Source of the DNA: DASQZK01 sp963809925
Lineage (GTDB): Bacteria > Bacteroidota > Bacteroidia > Bacteroidales > GCA-2748055
Direction: 5' to 3'
DNA length: 64,000 nt
NCBI GenBank assembly: GCA_963809925.1
Contig: CAWELH010000008.1
Location: 1 to 64,000 of the forward strand
A program made the translations under genes and the position numbers. Below, piece after piece: positions 33,184 to 42,594 of this stretch. The notes under the pieces are model-generated. The model worked only from the letters and a program-made list of their open reading frames with translations, made no database searches and was not told where the DNA came from. Position 1 is the stretch's first letter. Each line of letters opens with the position of its first letter.

Positions 33184-35301
33184 CTATAATGTGTTATGAG
33201 AATAGGCATCCTGTGGAATACTTTCCTTTGGCATCCCCTCTCGGCTCCATTCCAGAGTAATGGACGGTTTCCCCTTCCCTTTTCCTGCGTAAAAGATCCT
33301 GAAAGGATGTAGCCCGGCTTTCAGGTTGATGCTGCCGGTGCGTTCCTCACCCGGAATATAACCGTGATCTGCGTCGATAACGGTTGCATCATGGATTTTC
33401 AGAACAGCAGCATCACTCGTTTGAAGATAGAACGTACAGGCACCGTCGGCAGGGACACTGATAAAGCCTTTGAACAACAATGCCCTGCTCCCGTCCGGAT
33501 TGCCGATTCCCGGATCTGGTATATTAGTAATGCCTGTGGCATCAGGTTCCAGTGCCGACACATCCGGAACCCACGGAAAATCACCGGCATATTCAGCCCA
33601 TACCACTCCCGGGACTGTATTGGACACTTTTACAGCCGGCACAGGTTCATCATCATACGGTCTTGGTGCCGATGCATTTGGACGACGCATTTGCAATACG
33701 CGCGATTTCATCCATACTTCAAGGGTATCCATCCCAGGATTTCCCGACAAATTATGTAATTCCTGCGGATCATCGGAAACATCATAGATTTCGAAATCAT
33801 CGCCAGCCGTCTGTATATCATACCGTACACCCACGATATTGTCTTTTCTGATGAGTTGCATCTGATGACGGATTCTGCCCCTGTGCAGGGGGCTGAACTC
33901 CTCATATTCAGGCGTCTTACCATCAACGAAATATTCAACATAGATTGGGCGGTCAGTAATTTCACCGGTACCGGTCAGTTCCGGCAGCAGGGATATACCG
34001 TCCATCCGTGCAGGAGCGGGCAAACCGGCAGCATCGAGAAAGGTCGGAGCCCAGTCGTAGGATGCACCGGGTGTATGGATGACTTCACCGGCCCTGACAT
34101 GTCCCGGCCATCGAACGATCACCGGCATTCTCACTCCACCTTCCCAGCAATCGCGTTTAATCCCGTCGAAGGGCCCGAAGCTGTTAAAGAAATCGGGTGT
34201 ATTGGGTCTGAAATTTTCCGGCAGGTAGGACTCCTGTGACGGACCGTTGTCGGAGGTAAAAACGATGATCGTATTGTTATCAATGTTCAGGTCTTTCAAT
34301 AATTGGATGATGTCGCCCACCGCATCATCGATGCGTCTTGTATCGGTGGCGTAGCGTTTGAATACACCGGGCCATGGCACCTCGGGTGTAGCGGAATCCT
34401 TATCGTCATCCCATGTGGCATTGGCATAATCGGGATGAACCCAGCTGTCGGGCGTCCCCGATGCCGTGCTGATCATCCTTCCTTTCTCTCCAAGCCACTG
34501 CATCCCACCGTTCAATCCGCCTCCTTCAGGATAGGCCTGTGTCGGAAGTTCCAGTGTTGCATGAGGTGTATCGTAAGCCAGGTACATGAAAAACGGCTTA
34601 CTGGATTCAGCGCCTTTCTCATGAGAGATGATCCATCGCTTTGCGGCTGCAGTCCAAAGATCGGCGGTATAACATTTATCCAGTCCGGCGGAAATCTCGG
34701 TCGTGTCCTCCCATACCTCTCTCGAATTACGGTACAGGCCCTCCTTGGGATAATGCTCATGTCCGTCAACATGCCGCATGTAACCGAGATAGTAGTCAAA
34801 GCCCCTGCGAATTGGGTGGGCGGGCCACGATGAACCCTTCTCGTCCCAGCGGTCATCACCCTGCAAACCCCATTTTCCGATGGCCGCCGTAGAATATCCC
34901 GCCGTCCTCAGCGTGGAGGCCATGGTATAGTTGTCCTCAAGTGCCTTATCAAACTGGTTGTTGCGAACGTTGGCATGACCCTGGCTTACCCCCAGCATGA
35001 TCGAAGCCCTGGAAGGAGCACACACGGGCGCTGCACAGTATTGCTGCGTCATCAGTGTGCCTTCCCCCGCCATTATGTCAAGGTTTGGTGTGAATTCCCA
35101 CGGTTCACTGCGGTCATTTTTAACGGCCCGCTGTTTCTGGAACAGAACGCCGAGATCACCGTAGCCCAGGTCGTCGGTAAGGATGAAGATGATATTCGGC
35201 TTAGGAGGAGTAGATCTCTCGTTCTTTCCGGGAACTCCCGAACAGGAACCTACGACAGTAGCTATCGCCAGGGAGGGAATAAAAAAGGATTGAGGTTTCA
35301 T
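33184..35301 (-). CDS. Arylsulfatase-like S1 sulfatase with C-terminal PA14-like domain
   Basis: 705 residues with a lipoprotein signal (SLAIATVVGSCSG). NIIFILTDDLGYGDLG at the start and CAPSRASIMLG (Cys 94) are arylsulfatase A-type motifs; FTSDNGPSQES is the second metal site. The last 150 or so residues (from about 560) include GSRALLFKGFISVPADGACTFYLQTSDAAVLKI and LKAGLHPFRIFYAGKGKGKPSITLEWS. This is the pattern of a PA14 carbohydrate-binding domain. The enzyme probably docks on a polysaccharide. It is followed by the HEAT-tailed sulfatase at 31103, likely in the same transcript. Confidence 0.88.
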   Translation of the reverse strand: MKPQSFFIPSLAIATVVGSCSGVPGKNERSTPPKPNIIFILTDDLGYGDLGVLFQKQRAVKNDRSEPWEFTPNLDIMAGEGTLMTQQYCAAPVCAPSRASIMLGVSQGHANVRNNQFDKALEDNYTMASTLRTAGYSTAAIGKWGLQGDDRWDEKGSSWPAHPIRRGFDYYLGYMRHVDGHEHYPKEGLYRNSREVWEDTTEISAGLDKCYTADLWTAAAKRWIISHEKGAESSKPFFMYLAYDTPHATLELPTQAYPEGGGLNGGMQWLGEKGRMISTASGTPDSWVHPDYANATWDDDKDSATPEVPWPGVFKRYATDTRRIDDAVGDIIQLLKDLNIDNNTIIVFTSDNGPSQESYLPENFRPNTPDFFNSFGPFDGIKRDCWEGGVRMPVIVRWPGHVRAGEVIHTPGASYDWAPTFLDAAGLPAPARMDGISLLPELTGTGEITDRPIYVEYFVDGKTPEYEEFSPLHRGRIRHQMQLIRKDNIVGVRYDIQTAGDDFEIYDVSDDPQELHNLSGNPGMDTLEVWMKSRVLQMRRPNASAPRPYDDEPVPAVKVSNTVPGVVWAEYAGDFPWVPDVSALEPDATGITNIPDPGIGNPDGSRALLFKGFISVPADGACTFYLQTSDAAVLKIHDATVIDADHGYIPGEERTGSINLKAGLHPFRIFYAGKGKGKPSITLEWSREGMPKESIPQDAYSHNTL

Positions 35302-36107
35302 TATTATTTGGGTTTGATGGAATCAGTATAGCTGAAATACGATAGGTGGTCATGAATTACAATAGTATGAATAATCTGTAAAATATCCAGCGAAGAATAT
35401 TGGAAAGAGTGAGGGCTGGTGCGTCGAACATGCAGGTGGAGGATTATACCATATTGGTTTGTTTCACAAAAACCACAGTGTGGTTGGCTTTCGGGCAGGC
35501 CAGGTTTGTAAACGAGTTATAACATTCGTCAAAACCGGGGGTCAACCATTGCAGTAGTTGATAACTTTTCATCAAAAAGTGAAAAACGGGACGCTGAGAT
35601 TTGGGGGGTGAAAACTATTAAGGCCGGACGGTTGGTCGGAGGGGGTGGGCCCCACCATACAGAAGCTCCTTAAAAACAACGAAGCCCCTTCGCATGCCAT
35701 TTGGTGATTTGAAGTGTGATTTAAAGAATATCCGCCAAACCGCGGGTGTGACCATCGCTGTTTAAATATTCCGTCGGCAGGTATGTTGGGCACACCAGTA
35801 TAAGGTTGATAATCAAAATATTTTGCATTTTTCATTGGAATAACCTTCCATGCTGTTACCGCACAATGGAACCCAAATAACGATGAACCCAGTGGTGTTA
35901 ATACTATACCATCTTCGCATCTCCACAGCATATTATTTCCTGATTTCGCGGTTTACACGGTTTCGACATTCGATATTCGACCTTCGACCTTCGACCTTCG
36001 TGACCTCGTGATTCGACATTCGAATTCGATATTCGATATTCGATATTTATTGATTACCTACATCAAATTGAACCCCTCCAGGGTTCCACAAATGACCATC
36101 ATCGTAA

Positions 36108-36151
36108 CCATGGGCAAAACCATGGCTATTGTTGGTGTATGCCTCCGGCAT
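36108..36151 (+). repeat. Double-hairpin intergenic element, copy A
   Basis: CCATGG-GCAAAA-CCATGG, the linker CTATTGTTGGTGT, then ATGCC-TCC-GGCAT. Identical over 44 bases to 36255-36298. Confidence 0.7.
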
Positions 36152-36254
36152 GGAAGAGATGCTCCGAATGAATTATACCGTAATCATGGATGGACCGAAG
36201 GCTACCACTATTTATTATCTGCGGGAGGGATGATCCTAATGTTCTATATTCCAA

Positions 36255-36298
36255 CCATGGGCAAAACCATGGCTATTGTTGGTGTATGCCTCCGGCAT
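36255..36298 (+). repeat. Double-hairpin intergenic element, copy B
   Basis: Same sequence as 36108-36151. The region between and after the copies differs, so the repeated unit is short. Confidence 0.7.
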
Positions 36299-36467
36299 AG
36301 TATTGCTTCGAAGAAATTTTATTGCAATTATGGGTGAAATGATGGCTACAATCATTAATTTTTTCCGGAAGACCGGACAGTCCTCAAACCGTTTTCTATA
36401 TCTCTCTGCCACATGCGGAGGCATCCCGACTACAAACTTCTCCCCTCTCTCCCTGGCTTCAACCTCT

Positions 36468-37763
36468 TCATTCCCCTAGCACAGCCATCAGCTGCTTCAG
36501 CTTCGTCTCGGCAACCATCAGATTATACTGAAAATTGATAAGCCTGGTGGCCGATTTTACGAAGTCATCCTGTGCCTGGTGAACCTCCAGTGAAGTAGTC
36601 TGACCCAGTCTAAGCCGCTGCAGGCTGATCTCAAGATTCTCGCGGGTGAGATCACGGTTTTCTGTTTCGATCTCCAGGAGCCTAGCCTGGTTCTCGAAAT
36701 TGGTGAAGGCATTCAGCAGTACTGTATTTACACGCAGGGTTACATTTTGCAGATCATATTCCGCAGAATTCAACCTTATCTTTGCCACCGCGACCTGCCG
36801 CTTGTATTCTCCTGCGGTGTATAAGGGAATGGAAATGGTGCCACCGATACCCGGACCGTACGACAGGGCGTTCAAAACCGATCCGTACGGACTGTTACTT
36901 TTCGACAGATAGTATCCGGCCCTAACATTCAATAGCGGTAAATAAACTTTCTGATATTCCTTTACGTTCAGCTCCGCAATGTTGAGCTGTTTCCGGTATG
37001 TCTGAATGGCGGTATTGTTTTCATTCACCTGGGCCATGATCTCGTCCCTGTCGGGGGTGAAACCGGTGGGAATGGAATCACTAACCTCAAACTGCTTATC
37101 GGGATCCCTGCCAAGTAACTGGTTCAGGGCTTTCCTGGAGGCTTCGATCACATACTGCTGGTTGATCGCATTTTCCATGTTTACATTCAGGTCAATCTTT
37201 GCCTGGAGAAGGTCCGTTTTTAAAAGTGAACCTGCATTGAATCCGGTCTGAGCGATCTTAACCCGTTCACGGTTAAAATTCATGGCTTCGTTGATCGAAA
37301 TCAAGGTCTGCTTTTCTTTGACCACGTCGTAATAAGCTGAAATTACAGCATACAATGTCTGAAGAACTTCATCGCGGAACCTGACCTCACCCAGTGTGGC
37401 AATCTCATCCAGTCTGGCTTTGGCCACAAACATTCTGCCACCGTCAAAGAGAGTCCAGGAAAGCTCAGCACCAAGGTTTACTGAACTTGTAGGATGATTG
37501 GAATATTTATTTTCTCCTTCTTTAAGGTTCTGGTCCAGGGTATTGATCTCATAATTTCCGGATCCAGTAGCCCTGACTTCCGGAAGCATCCCGGCATTAC
37601 CGGCGGTATTGTTCCTAACATCAATGTCTGCATCATTCCTTGCCACGAGGATATCGTAATTATTCTTCAGCGCAAGATTTACCGCATCGTCAACGGAAAG
37701 AAATTCCTGTGCCTTTACCGCACTAAACAGAAAAACAAGGATGGATAGGATCAGAATCTTCAT
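36468..37763 (-). CDS. TolC-family outer membrane efflux protein
   Basis: 431 residues with a signal peptide (LILSILVFLFSAVKAQ, 1-18). It has two outer membrane efflux protein repeats, each starting with a DAVNLALKNN-like helix (about 24-34) and continuing as long amphipathic helices (NFNRERVKIAQTGFNAGSL; NLEISLQRLRLGQTTSLEV). It forms the outer-membrane channel of a tripartite pump. It is the last gene of the marR-MFP-RND-TolC operon, 23 bases after the RND gene. Normal length for the family. Confidence 0.88.
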   Translation of the reverse strand: MKILILSILVFLFSAVKAQEFLSVDDAVNLALKNNYDILVARNDADIDVRNNTAGNAGMLPEVRATGSGNYEINTLDQNLKEGENKYSNHPTSSVNLGAELSWTLFDGGRMFVAKARLDEIATLGEVRFRDEVLQTLYAVISAYYDVVKEKQTLISINEAMNFNRERVKIAQTGFNAGSLLKTDLLQAKIDLNVNMENAINQQYVIEASRKALNQLLGRDPDKQFEVSDSIPTGFTPDRDEIMAQVNENNTAIQTYRKQLNIAELNVKEYQKVYLPLLNVRAGYYLSKSNSPYGSVLNALSYGPGIGGTISIPLYTAGEYKRQVAVAKIRLNSAEYDLQNVTLRVNTVLLNAFTNFENQARLLEIETENRDLTRENLEISLQRLRLGQTTSLEVHQAQDDFVKSATRLINFQYNLMVAETKLKQLMAVLGE

Positions 37764-37786
37764 TTTTAATAACGGTTAACAGTTTT

Positions 37787-40700
37787 TCAAACCATGACCT
37801 TGTCTTTTTTCCCTGAAATCCAGATATAGGTCACAGGGATCACAAACAGGGTCAGCAAAAGAGAGAAAAGAAGCCCGCCCACAACCACGATCCCCAGCGG
37901 GATACGGCTCTGAGCGCCGGCGCCAAGGGCAAATGCGATCGGCATTGCACCAAAGATGGTGGCCAGGGAGGTCATCAGGATAGGACGGAAGCGTGCCGAC
38001 GCAGCTTCAAAGACTGCAACCCTCTTCGCCAATCCTGCTTTTTGTTTCTGGTTGGCAAATTCCACGATCAGGATGCCGTTCTTTGTCACAATACCTATGA
38101 GGAGGATCATGCCGATCTCTGAGAAAATGTTCAGGGTCTGCCCGGTTATCCACAATGAAAGCAGTGCTCCGGCAATGGCCATAGGAACGGTGGTCATGAT
38201 GATAAAAGGATCTTTGAAACTCTCAAACTGGGCTGCCAGGATCAGGTAAATAAGCAGCAATGCCAGAACGAGGGCAAAAGATATATTCGAGCTGCTTTCT
38301 GCGAAGTCACGTGATGGTCCTGCAAGAGCCGTGGTAAAGGTGTTATCAAGTTCGGCGTCTGCGATTTTCTGCATTTCTTCGATGCCGTCCCCAAGTGTCA
38401 TTCCTTTGGCCAGGTTGGCTGAAATGGTTGCCGACTTGTACCGGTTGTAATGATACAGCGAGGGAGGGTTGCTGCTTTCCTCTATGGTTACAAGGTTATC
38501 GAGTTGTATCATCCTTCCTGATGCAGTCTTTACGTAAAGAGATGAAATATCGGCGGGCTTATTCCTGTTTTCACGCACAACCTGGCCGATGACATAATAC
38601 TGTTTGTTGTTGCGGAGAAAGTAACCATACCGGCTGCCACTGAAGGCATAGTCGAGGGTATTGGCAACATCCCGCTCATTTACACCCAGGCTGTTGGCCT
38701 TCAGCCGGTCGACACGGATATCCAATTCCGGTTTGTTGAATTTCAGGTCTACATCTACATTGCTGAATATGGGGCTGTTCTGGGCCTCATCCAGGATTTT
38801 GGGCAGTGCTTCGCGTAGCTTTTCAAAATCCAGATTCTGAATAACAAACTGGACAGGTAACCCTCTTCCGAAGGCGGTGGCAATGGTTGGCTCCTGACTG
38901 GCAATTACGCGGGCATCGGGAATCGTTTTGTAATAGTCCGAGAGCCTGTCGTAAATTTCCTGCTGCGAGGTTCTCCTGTTTGTGGGGTCATTCAGAAAGG
39001 TGATGATAAAACCCGAATTTGCACTGGCATTCCGTCCGCCACCATACCGGGCGAGGATGTAATTTGCTTCGGGCACCGTGTCCAGGTTCCGTTCCGCGAT
39101 CTCATCTATGATCTTTCGCGTGGCTGAATACTCGGTCCCTTCAGGCGCAGTGACATATGTACGTACATAACTGTGGTCCTCCAGTGGTGCCAACTCCGAC
39201 TTGAGAGTTTTGACAAAGACCACGATAAGGGTCAGGCAAACCAGGATGATAACCGCGGAAATCCATGCGTTTTTTATAAAATAGGTGAGCATACGCCGGT
39301 ACCTCTTTTCCATGCCGGCAAAAAACGGCTCTGTGGAGGTATAAAACCTGGAATGATGGGATGCACGTCCTCCCAGTTTGACGTTAAGTACCGGCGTCAA
39401 GGTCAGGGATACGAAAGCGGAAATCAGTACGGCACTGGCTACAACGATCCCGAATTCCCGGAAAAGACGGCCGGTAAAGCCCTGGAGGAAGATAACAGGT
39501 ATGAATACAATGGCCAGGGTCAGGGAGGTCGAGATCACGGCAAACAAGATCTCCCGGGTTCCCTCAAAGGCTGCCTGCCATTTATCCATGCCTTTCTCAA
39601 TCCTTTTAAAGATGTTCTCGGTAACCACAATGCCGTCATCCACCACAAGTCCGGTTGCCAGCACTATACCGAGCAGAGTGAGTACATTAACCGAGAAGCC
39701 GAAAATATACATGATGAAGAAGGTGCCGGTTAGCGACACAGGTATGTCAATCAGTGGACGGAGAGCAATAAGCCAGTTTCTGAAAAACAGGAAAATGATG
39801 AGGATGACCAGCGTTATTGCGATGAGCAAGGTTTCCAGCACATCGCGGACCGATTGTCGTACAAAAATGGATTTGTCCCGTCCCACCTGCAACTCCATAC
39901 CTTCCGGTATGGTTGCCCTGATCTGGTCGAGGCGTTTGTAAAACTCATCGGCGATCTGGATATCATTGGCTCCGGGAAGTGGTATGATGACCAGTACAAT
40001 GCCTGTGACACCATTGATCGTGGCTTCCGATTCCTCATCCTGCGGACCGAGAATAGCTTCGCCTACGTCCATCAGACGTACGACCTGATTGTCGGTCTGC
40101 TTCAGGATCATGTTATTGAAATCTTCCTCGCTCTCCAGCCTGCCATATGTTTTGACGATAAGCTCCGTTGAATTCCCCCTGATCTTACCCCCGGGCATTT
40201 CAACATTTTCCCTGGTGAGCGCAAGATCAATATCGGAAGCGGTAAGATTGTAGGCGGCCATCTTTGCCGGATCGAGCCAGAGTCTCATCGCAGGCTTTTG
40301 CTGACCGTAAATGAAGACTGCACTCACGCCGGGGATGGTTTGAAGTTTCTCCTGGAGCACATTCTCTGCATAATCACTAAGCTCCAGTCCGTTCATGTTA
40401 GTACTCCGGCCGATAAGATATATAATCGGATCGCTGTTTGCATCGGCCTTGGTCACAATAGGCGGAGCATTAATGTCCTGGGGAAGGTTTCGCATCGCCT
40501 GAGACACCTTGTCGCGCACGTCGTTTGCCGATTTCTCAAGGTCTGCGCCCAGATCAAACTCTACCGTGATGGAACTCGATCCGATGTCAGACCGTGAGGT
40601 GATGGATTTCACCCCTTCAATACCGTTAATGGTTTTTTCCAGGGGCTCGGTGATCTGCGATTCAATGATTTCGGCATTAGCCCCGGTATAGGACGTCTGA

Positions 40701-40840
40701 ACGGTGATCACCGGGGGATCGATGGCCGGATACAGCCTTACTCCGAGGAATTTAAACCCAACAATACCCAGGAGCACGATGATAAGGCTCATGACGATGG
40801 AGCCTACGGGACGTCTAAGCGCTATGTCGGAAATCAGCAT
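37787..40840 (-). CDS. RND efflux pump inner-membrane transporter (HAE1/AcrB type)
   Basis: 1017 residues with the classical RND layout: helix 1 (about 10-30), a periplasmic domain, helices 2-6 (about 330-480), a second periplasmic domain, and helices 8-12 (about 840-1010). Helix 4 contains GLVVDDGIVVTENIF with the proton-relay Asp pair. YPAIDPPVITVQTSYTGAN opens the porter domain and GIVTKNGILIVEFANQ is in helix 10. It exports drugs or other hydrophobic compounds using the proton gradient. The ATG overlaps the stop of the adaptor gene by one base. Confidence 0.92.
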   Translation of the reverse strand: MLISDIALRRPVGSIVMSLIIVLLGIVGFKFLGVRLYPAIDPPVITVQTSYTGANAEIIESQITEPLEKTINGIEGVKSITSRSDIGSSSITVEFDLGADLEKSANDVRDKVSQAMRNLPQDINAPPIVTKADANSDPIIYLIGRSTNMNGLELSDYAENVLQEKLQTIPGVSAVFIYGQQKPAMRLWLDPAKMAAYNLTASDIDLALTRENVEMPGGKIRGNSTELIVKTYGRLESEEDFNNMILKQTDNQVVRLMDVGEAILGPQDEESEATINGVTGIVLVIIPLPGANDIQIADEFYKRLDQIRATIPEGMELQVGRDKSIFVRQSVRDVLETLLIAITLVILIIFLFFRNWLIALRPLIDIPVSLTGTFFIMYIFGFSVNVLTLLGIVLATGLVVDDGIVVTENIFKRIEKGMDKWQAAFEGTREILFAVISTSLTLAIVFIPVIFLQGFTGRLFREFGIVVASAVLISAFVSLTLTPVLNVKLGGRASHHSRFYTSTEPFFAGMEKRYRRMLTYFIKNAWISAVIILVCLTLIVVFVKTLKSELAPLEDHSYVRTYVTAPEGTEYSATRKIIDEIAERNLDTVPEANYILARYGGGRNASANSGFIITFLNDPTNRRTSQQEIYDRLSDYYKTIPDARVIASQEPTIATAFGRGLPVQFVIQNLDFEKLREALPKILDEAQNSPIFSNVDVDLKFNKPELDIRVDRLKANSLGVNERDVANTLDYAFSGSRYGYFLRNNKQYYVIGQVVRENRNKPADISSLYVKTASGRMIQLDNLVTIEESSNPPSLYHYNRYKSATISANLAKGMTLGDGIEEMQKIADAELDNTFTTALAGPSRDFAESSSNISFALVLALLLIYLILAAQFESFKDPFIIMTTVPMAIAGALLSLWITGQTLNIFSEIGMILLIGIVTKNGILIVEFANQKQKAGLAKRVAVFEAASARFRPILMTSLATIFGAMPIAFALGAGAQSRIPLGIVVVGGLLFSLLLTLFVIPVTYIWISGKKDKVMV

Positions 40841-41907
40841 CAGGGATTGGCTTTAACGGTGGAATATTGCAATTCAGAACCTTCATTCAGGAACAAGATC
40901 CCTGAGATAATGACGGTATCACCAGGCGACAGTCCGCTCATTACTTCAACTTTATCTGCCTGGCGAACGCCGGTCTTTACCTCAACAAAACCGGCTCTGC
41001 CGTTCCTCGCCACGATCACACTCTTGCTTTGTTCGTGCGGAATGATGGCCTGTGTCGGGATCATCAGGGCATTACTATCCTGCCTGAGTCTCAGCAGCAC
41101 ATTTGTGAAAGCTCCAGGGATCAGTTCATCAGAATGACTATTGACCTCTGCTCGTACCTTGAGATTCCGGGTAGCCGCATCAATGCCCCGTTCTGAAGCG
41201 ATAACCGTGGCATCGTAATACTTTTCCTGGTTATATAATGAAAATTTAACATTCATGCCCTGACGTATGGCCGGGCCATATTTCTCAGGTACACTGAAAT
41301 CAAGCTTCAGCTTATTCTGTGTCCGGATCGTTGCCAGAAGGGTCGATGAGTTTATCTCAGCGCCGATGCTGATGTTCCTGAGGCCGATGACACCGTCAAA
41401 GGGTGCCAGAATAGCCGTTTTGCGTATCAGGGCTTTCTGAACTTCAATATCCGCTTTCAGGGAATTTAGCTGTAAACCGGTCAGCTCATAATCGTTCTGG
41501 CTAATACCGTTAACCTCATACAACTCCGACTGCCGCTTGTAAATTTTTTCCTGTAAAGCCAGCTGTGTCTGAAATTTTTTCAGGTTCGCCTGCAGATCAT
41601 CGTCAAAAAGTTTTACAAGCAAGGTTCCTTCTTTAACAAATTTTCCTTCCGGAAGATTTATTGCAACTACCCTTCCTGCGATCTCATTTCTCAGTGCCAC
41701 TTCTTCAAAAGCCAGCAGGGAACCTGAGACGGAAATTTCATCGATAAGCAATGAGGGTTTTAAAACCACTGCATCCACCTTTAACACCGGCTTTTCTCTG
41801 ACAGCGGTATTCTTCTCCTGTGATTTTGACCTGTTAAGACCGGTTCCCAGGAGGATAACGACTAACAGTACCACCGCTATGATGATGAATAGGGTAAGGT
41901 TTTTCAT
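40840..41907 (-). CDS. RND efflux periplasmic adaptor (MFP/HlyD)
   Basis: 355 residues with an N-terminal membrane anchor (LTLFIIIAVVLLVVILLGTGL). The lipoyl half-motifs are split by a coiled-coil hairpin: AGRVVAINLPEGKFVKEGTLLVKLFDDDLQ near residue 78-108 and ILAPFDGVIGLRNISIGAEI near residue 168. A beta-barrel domain then leads to a C-terminal ISGILFLNEGSEL. It joins the inner-membrane pump to the outer-membrane channel. It lies between MarR (gap of one base) and the RND gene (overlap). Confidence 0.9.
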   Translation of the reverse strand: MKNLTLFIIIAVVLLVVILLGTGLNRSKSQEKNTAVREKPVLKVDAVVLKPSLLIDEISVSGSLLAFEEVALRNEIAGRVVAINLPEGKFVKEGTLLVKLFDDDLQANLKKFQTQLALQEKIYKRQSELYEVNGISQNDYELTGLQLNSLKADIEVQKALIRKTAILAPFDGVIGLRNISIGAEINSSTLLATIRTQNKLKLDFSVPEKYGPAIRQGMNVKFSLYNQEKYYDATVIASERGIDAATRNLKVRAEVNSHSDELIPGAFTNVLLRLRQDSNALMIPTQAIIPHEQSKSVIVARNGRAGFVEVKTGVRQADKVEVMSGLSPGDTVIISGILFLNEGSELQYSTVKANP

Positions 41908-41908
41908 T

Positions 41909-42376
41909 TTATACGCTGACTTTATGGTTTGTTAGGTTTTTTTCAATTTCCCGAAGCAAAGAATACAGCTCATCGATCTTCTCCTCCGGAATATTTTTCA
42001 GTGCCGTATCCATCGTCTCCTGGATGGCACTTTTAATATCAGGAAGAAATCTTTTCGCCTTACTTGTGATCTCCAGGCTTGTCTTTCTCCGATCATCACT
42101 GTTCCTGCTACGCTCCACATAGCCGTGTGAAGAAAGGTAATCTACTATTCTGACGACCTGTACTTTATTAATCGTTAACTTCCTTGCCAGGTCCTTCTGC
42201 GTCAGCCGTCCGTTGCCGGCTTCAATCAGTAACAATGGGTAAAAAGAGCGTTCAATATCCAGGTGGGCAAGATTCCGCTGAAGATTCTCGAGAAAGGTAC
42301 GGCTGATACTTGCCATAACCCGGCCTACCGGTTCCCTGATAAATTCCTCGCGAATTTCTCCCATACACTTTTCCAA
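41909..42376 (-). CDS. MarR-family transcriptional regulator
   Basis: 155 residues. The winged helix-turn-helix is at about 55-115 (GRLTQKDLARKLTINKVQVVRIVDYLSSHGYVERSRNSDDRRK...), including the wing DDRR that contacts DNA. It is the first gene of the efflux operon. A GTTAAC-AAT-GTTAAC dyad overlaps its promoter, so it probably represses itself and the pump until a ligand binds. The ligand is unknown. Confidence 0.88.
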   Translation of the reverse strand: MEKCMGEIREEFIREPVGRVMASISRTFLENLQRNLAHLDIERSFYPLLLIEAGNGRLTQKDLARKLTINKVQVVRIVDYLSSHGYVERSRNSDDRRKTSLEITSKAKRFLPDIKSAIQETMDTALKNIPEEKIDELYSLLREIEKNLTNHKVSV

Positions 42377-42386
42377 TTAGTGATGA

Positions 42387-42425
42387 CAAAAATAGATATT
42401 ATTGTTATTCGTTAACAATGTTAAC
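42387..42425 (-). promoter_or_regulatory. Promoter and MarR operator of the efflux operon
   Basis: On the minus strand the -7 element TATTTTTG (42394-42387) fits TAnnTTTG and the -33 TTG is at 42418-42416, with a 21-base spacer. The dyad GTTAAC-AAT-GTTAAC (42411-42425) covers the -33 element, the right place for a repressor. Confidence 0.6.
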
Positions 42426-42594
42426 TATTTTTTATGACGATTATTTTCACCAGTGTGAATGCCAGCATAAAATACCTCTTCAACCCTCTTCCCATCTTAT
42501 GATCACAGAGCCGCACACTTCCATACCAAAACTCTTTCTGCCTTTGACAGGAGAAGGAAAATCAACATTTCCATAGTAAAGGCTGTTTCTATCA

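Larger units (their letters stand above)
35302..36467. repeat. Repeat-rich intergenic region
   Basis: No convincing gene; the open frame at 35572-35931 on the minus strand has no recognisable domain. TTCGACC/TTCGATA runs lie at about 35960-36049. Two identical 44-base double-hairpin elements are at 36108-36151 and 36255-36298. A CTCTCTGCCACATGCGGAGG segment near 36403 matches 21482. The same set of components flanks the locus on the left at 21.1-21.8 kb. Confidence 0.6.

Noticed and set aside
35572..35931. Minus-strand 119-codon open frame as a gene
   Set aside because: No recognisable domain or ribosome site, and it lies in repeat-rich intergenic DNA; probably chance.
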